Shown: positions 5,588-8,193 of the stretch, piece by piece
Numbering within the stretch: position 1 is the stretch's first letter
Layout: each line of letters begins with the position of its first letter
Assembly: GCA_943327025.2 (NCBI GenBank)
Contig: CALPVO020000091.1
Span: forward strand, 1-8,193
Direction of reading: 5' to 3'
DNA from: Janthinobacterium lividum
GTDB lineage: Bacteria > Pseudomonadota > Gammaproteobacteria > Steroidobacterales > Steroidobacteraceae
Length of the DNA stretch: 8,193 nt
The notes under the pieces: model-generated
Seen by the model: the letters and a program-made list of their open reading frames with translations, nothing else
Told to the model about the DNA's origin: nothing
The model's database searches: none
Position numbers and translations under genes: made by a program

Positions 5588-8193
5588 TCAGCTCAGCACC
5601 GGGCTGGGCTTCTCGGGGTCTATACCGTAAGTGGCGATGGCCTTGGCTACCGTGGCGGCCGTGACCAATCCGTCGTCGGCCAATGCCTTGAGCGCAGCCA
5701 CCACTACATAGCGACGGTCCACCTCGAAGTGACTGCGCAACTGCGCGCGGCAATCGCTGCGACCAAAGCCATCGGTGCCCAGCGTGACATAGCGCCCCGG
5801 CACCCACTGACGAACCTGATCGGGAATGCTGCGCATGTAGTCCGTGGCAGCTACCACCGGGCCAACACCTGCCGACAGCACGCTGGCGACATACGGTATA
5901 CGGGCAGCCGCTTCTGGGTGCAGCAAATTCCAGCGTTCTGCATCGATGGCCTCGCGACGCATTTCACCGAAGCTGGTGACGCTGTAAACATCCGCAGCAA
6001 TACCATGGTCTGCCTCGAGCATCGCAGCCGCCGCCTCCACTTCACGCAGGATGGTGCCGCTGCCGAGCAGACGCACGCGCGGCATGTCCTTGCCCTGCGG
6101 GGGTGCCGCAGCGCCAGTCCGCAGTTGGTACATGCCCTGCAGGATGCCGGCCTCCACACCTTCCGGCATGGCCGGATGCGTGTAGTTCTCGTTCATCACC
6201 GTCAGGTAATAGAAAATGCTCTCGCCTTCGCCGTACATGCGGCGCAAGCCATCCTGCATGATGACGGCCAACTCGTAGGCGTAGCAAGGGTCGTAGGCGA
6301 CACAATTCGGCACCGTACTTGCCAGCAGCAAGCTATGGCCGTCCTGATGCTGCAGACCTTCGCCCGCCAGCGTAGTGCGACCCGCCGTGGCACCCAGCAG
6401 GAAGCCCTTCACCTGCAGGTCGGCTGCGGCCCAGATGAAATCGCCGACGCGCTGGAAGCCGAACATGGAGTAATAGATATAGAACGGCACCATGGGAATG
6501 CCATGGTTGGCGTAGGCACTGCCCGCGGCAATCCACGAACAGATGGCGCCGGCTTCGTTGATGCCTTCTTCGAGAATCTGGCCCTTGCGGTCCTCGCGGT
6601 AGTAAAGCAGTTGGTCCGCATCCTGCGGCGTATACAGCTGCCCCGCCGAGGAATAGATACCAATCTGTCGGAACAAGCCTTCCATGCCGAAGGTGCGCGC
6701 CTCATCGGGAACGATGGGCACCACGTGAGGACCAAAAGCCTTGTCCTTCAGCAACACACCCAGCAGCCGCACGAAGGCCATGGTGGTGGAAATCTCGCGA
6801 TCACCGCTCGAATCTAGCAAGCCCTGAAATGCTGCGAGCGCCGGCACCGGCAAACGCTGCTGGCTCACCTTGCGCGCCGGCAAAGAACCACCCAGCGCAC
6901 CGCGGCGCTCGAGCAGGTACTTCATCTCCGGGCTGTCCTCAGCCGGACGCCGGAACGGCAGCTTGCCAATCTCGTCATCACTCACGGGGATATTGAAGCG
7001 GTCACGGAAGGCACGCAGCGCCTCCTCGTCGAGTTTCTTTTGCTGGTGGGCAGTATTCTGCCCTTCGCCAGCCTTGCCCATGCCGAAACCCTTGACGGTG
7101 TGCGCCAAGATGACTGTCGGGCCACCCTTGTGCGCCATGGCCGCGGCATAGGCGTTCCACACCTTCATCGAATCGTGTCCGCCACGCTGCAGACGCCAGA
7201 TTTCGTCGTCGCTCATGTTGGCGACCATCTCGCGCAGTTCCGGATACTTGCCGAAGAAATGCTCGCGCGTGTACGCACCGCCCTTCTGCTTGAAGTTCTG
7301 GTACTCGCCGTCGACGCACTCTTCCATGAGCTGGCGCAGCGTGCCGTTGGTGTCGCGCGCCAGCAGTGGATCCCAACGGCTACCCCACAGCACCTTGATG
7401 ACATTCCAGCCGGCGCCGAGGAAAGCGGCTTCGAGTTCCTGAATAATCTTGCCGTTACCGCGTACCGGGCCATCGAGGCGCTGCAGGTTGCAGTTCACCA
7501 CGAACACGAGGTTGTCGAGTTTCTCGCGCACGGGCATGGTGAGCGCGCCCATCGACTCGGGCTCATCCATCTCGCCGTCGCCGAGGAAGCACCACACCTT
7601 GCGGTCCGAAGCCGGCGCAAGCCCGCGGTGTTCCAGATACCGCATGAAGCGTGCCTGATAGATGCCCATCAAGGGCCCAAGGCCCATCGATACGGTCGGG
7701 AACTGCCAGAAATCCGGCATCAGCCAAGGATGCGGGTAAGACGACAAACCCTTGCCGCCGACTTCCTGGCGGAAGTGCCGTAACTGGTCATCGCTCAGAC
7801 GGCCTTCCAAATAAGCGCGGGCATAAATGCCGGGGCTCGAATGGCCCTGCACGTAGATCAAGTCGCCGCCGCCATTGTCAGGCGTCGGTGCATGCCAAAA
7901 GTGATTGAAGCCTACTTCGTAAAGCGTGGCCGAAGATGCATAGGTGGAGATATGGCCACCGTATTCGCTGCTCTGCCGGTTGGCTGCGACCACCATCGCC
8001 ATGGCGTTCCAGCGGAGATAGGCCTCCAACCGACGCTCGAGCGCACGGTCGCCGGGGTACGCCTTCTCGCGCTCCACGCCAATGGTGTTCACATACGCCG
8101 TGTTCGGCGTGTACGGGAGGTACGCCCCGTTGCGCCGCGCGTGGTCAATCAGGCGCTCGATGAGAAAGTGGGCGCGCTCTTTTCCGCAAACCC
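5588..8193 (-). CDS. aceE: Pyruvate dehydrogenase E1 component, homodimeric type (5' end cut by the window edge)
   Basis: E1 decarboxylates pyruvate with thiamine diphosphate and acetylates the lipoyl group of E2. 867 residues are visible, against 887 for full-length E. coli AceE, so only about 30 N-terminal residues are missing. The frame stays open from the right edge. The residues before the GTG at 8090-8092 (AHFLIERLIDHARRNG, then NTAYVNTI) align with the family N-terminal region, so that GTG is internal and not the start. Key motifs are the thiamine diphosphate/magnesium motif GDGEMDEPES (GDG at 7574-7582) ending in NCN; GMGKAGEGQNTAHQ, the mobile active-site loop with its conserved His (7046-7048); DEARTFGMEGLFRQIGIYS; SMFGFQR; and the C-terminal DGFGRSD and HFEVDRRYVV. 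This is the E. coli/AceE type, not the heterodimeric E1 alpha/beta type. It is the first gene of the aceE-aceF-lpdA operon; the promoter and any PdhR-like operator lie outside the window. Confidence 0.98.
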   Translation of the reverse strand, partial: VCGKERAHFLIERLIDHARRNGAYLPYTPNTAYVNTIGVEREKAYPGDRALERRLEAYLRWNAMAMVVAANRQSSEYGGHISTYASSATLYEVGFNHFWHAPTPDNGGGDLIYVQGHSSPGIYARAYLEGRLSDDQLRHFRQEVGGKGLSSYPHPWLMPDFWQFPTVSMGLGPLMGIYQARFMRYLEHRGLAPASDRKVWCFLGDGEMDEPESMGALTMPVREKLDNLVFVVNCNLQRLDGPVRGNGKIIQELEAAFLGAGWNVIKVLWGSRWDPLLARDTNGTLRQLMEECVDGEYQNFKQKGGAYTREHFFGKYPELREMVANMSDDEIWRLQRGGHDSMKVWNAYAAAMAHKGGPTVILAHTVKGFGMGKAGEGQNTAHQQKKLDEEALRAFRDRFNIPVSDDEIGKLPFRRPAEDSPEMKYLLERRGALGGSLPARKVSQQRLPVPALAAFQGLLDSSGDREISTTMAFVRLLGVLLKDKAFGPHVVPIVPDEARTFGMEGLFRQIGIYSSAGQLYTPQDADQLLYYREDRKGQILEEGINEAGAICSWIAAGSAYANHGIPMVPFYIYYSMFGFQRVGDFIWAAADLQVKGFLLGATAGRTTLAGEGLQHQDGHSLLLASTVPNCVAYDPCYAYELAVIMQDGLRRMYGEGESIFYYLTVMNENYTHPAMPEGVEAGILQGMYQLRTGAAAPPQGKDMPRVRLLGSGTILREVEAAAAMLEADHGIAADVYSVTSFGEMRREAIDAERWNLLHPEAAARIPYVASVLSAGVGPVVAATDYMRSIPDQVRQWVPGRYVTLGTDGFGRSDCRAQLRSHFEVDRRYVVVAALKALADDGLVTAATVAKAIATYGIDPEKPSPVLS

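Noticed and set aside
4480..5664. 394-codon plus-strand frame, antisense to aceF
   Set aside because: It is a shadow of aceF; its repeated SREQARS-like peptides are only the REP-like repeats read from the other strand.
5096..6817. 573-codon open frame on the plus strand, antisense to aceF and aceE
   Set aside because: It lies wholly opposite two clearly recognisable genes, shows no family motif, and is the kind of long antisense frame common in GC-rich coding DNA.
8090..8092. GTG as the start codon of aceE
   Set aside because: The same frame stays open to the window edge and its upstream residues match the conserved AceE N-terminal region, so the true start is outside the window.

Overview
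The window holds five genes, all on the minus strand. In transcription order they are aceE (partial, its start lies beyond the right edge), aceF, lpdA, a YeeE/YedE-family membrane protein gene and a DEAD-box RNA helicase gene of the DeaD/CsdA type (partial, its end lies beyond the left edge). The sequence is GC-rich and nearly all coding; the only gaps are about 79 bp (2638-2716) and 109 bp (1545-1653). The homodimeric E. coli-type E1, the DeaD-type helicase and the gene style point to a gammaproteobacterium. A single-lipoyl E2 with lpdA directly attached to aceEF fits Xanthomonadales (for example Rhodanobacteraceae) better than Pseudomonas. That placement is an inference, not a demonstrated result.

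Right half (2717-8193): this is the pyruvate dehydrogenase operon. aceE (E1), aceF (E2) and lpdA (E3) encode the three enzymes that convert pyruvate, CoA and NAD+ to acetyl-CoA, CO2 and NADH. aceE and aceF are 10 nt apart. aceF and lpdA overlap by 4 nt, with a GTG start for lpdA behind a strong GGGAGG ribosome binding site. The operon promoter is outside the window.

Left half (1-2716): a gene for a polytopic membrane protein of the YeeE/YedE (thiosulfate/sulfur transport) family follows lpdA. Its start has no Shine-Dalgarno sequence but has a TATGAT box 6 nt upstream, so a leaderless transcript is possible. Next comes the DEAD-box helicase gene, with all catalytic motifs intact. It is cut just where the C-terminal DbpA/CsdA-like RNA-binding domain would begin.

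The most unusual signal is inside aceF. The Ala/Pro-rich linker between the lipoyl domain and the E3-binding domain contains three copies of a roughly 25-bp palindromic repeat that looks like a REP (repetitive extragenic palindromic) element. Two copies are in one orientation and one is inverted, and all are read in frame as protein. Such repeats normally lie between genes, so this looks like a REP/REPIN-type element taken into the linker of a core metabolic enzyme. I saw no CRISPR array, tRNA, rRNA, insertion sequence, defence system or other new multi-gene system.
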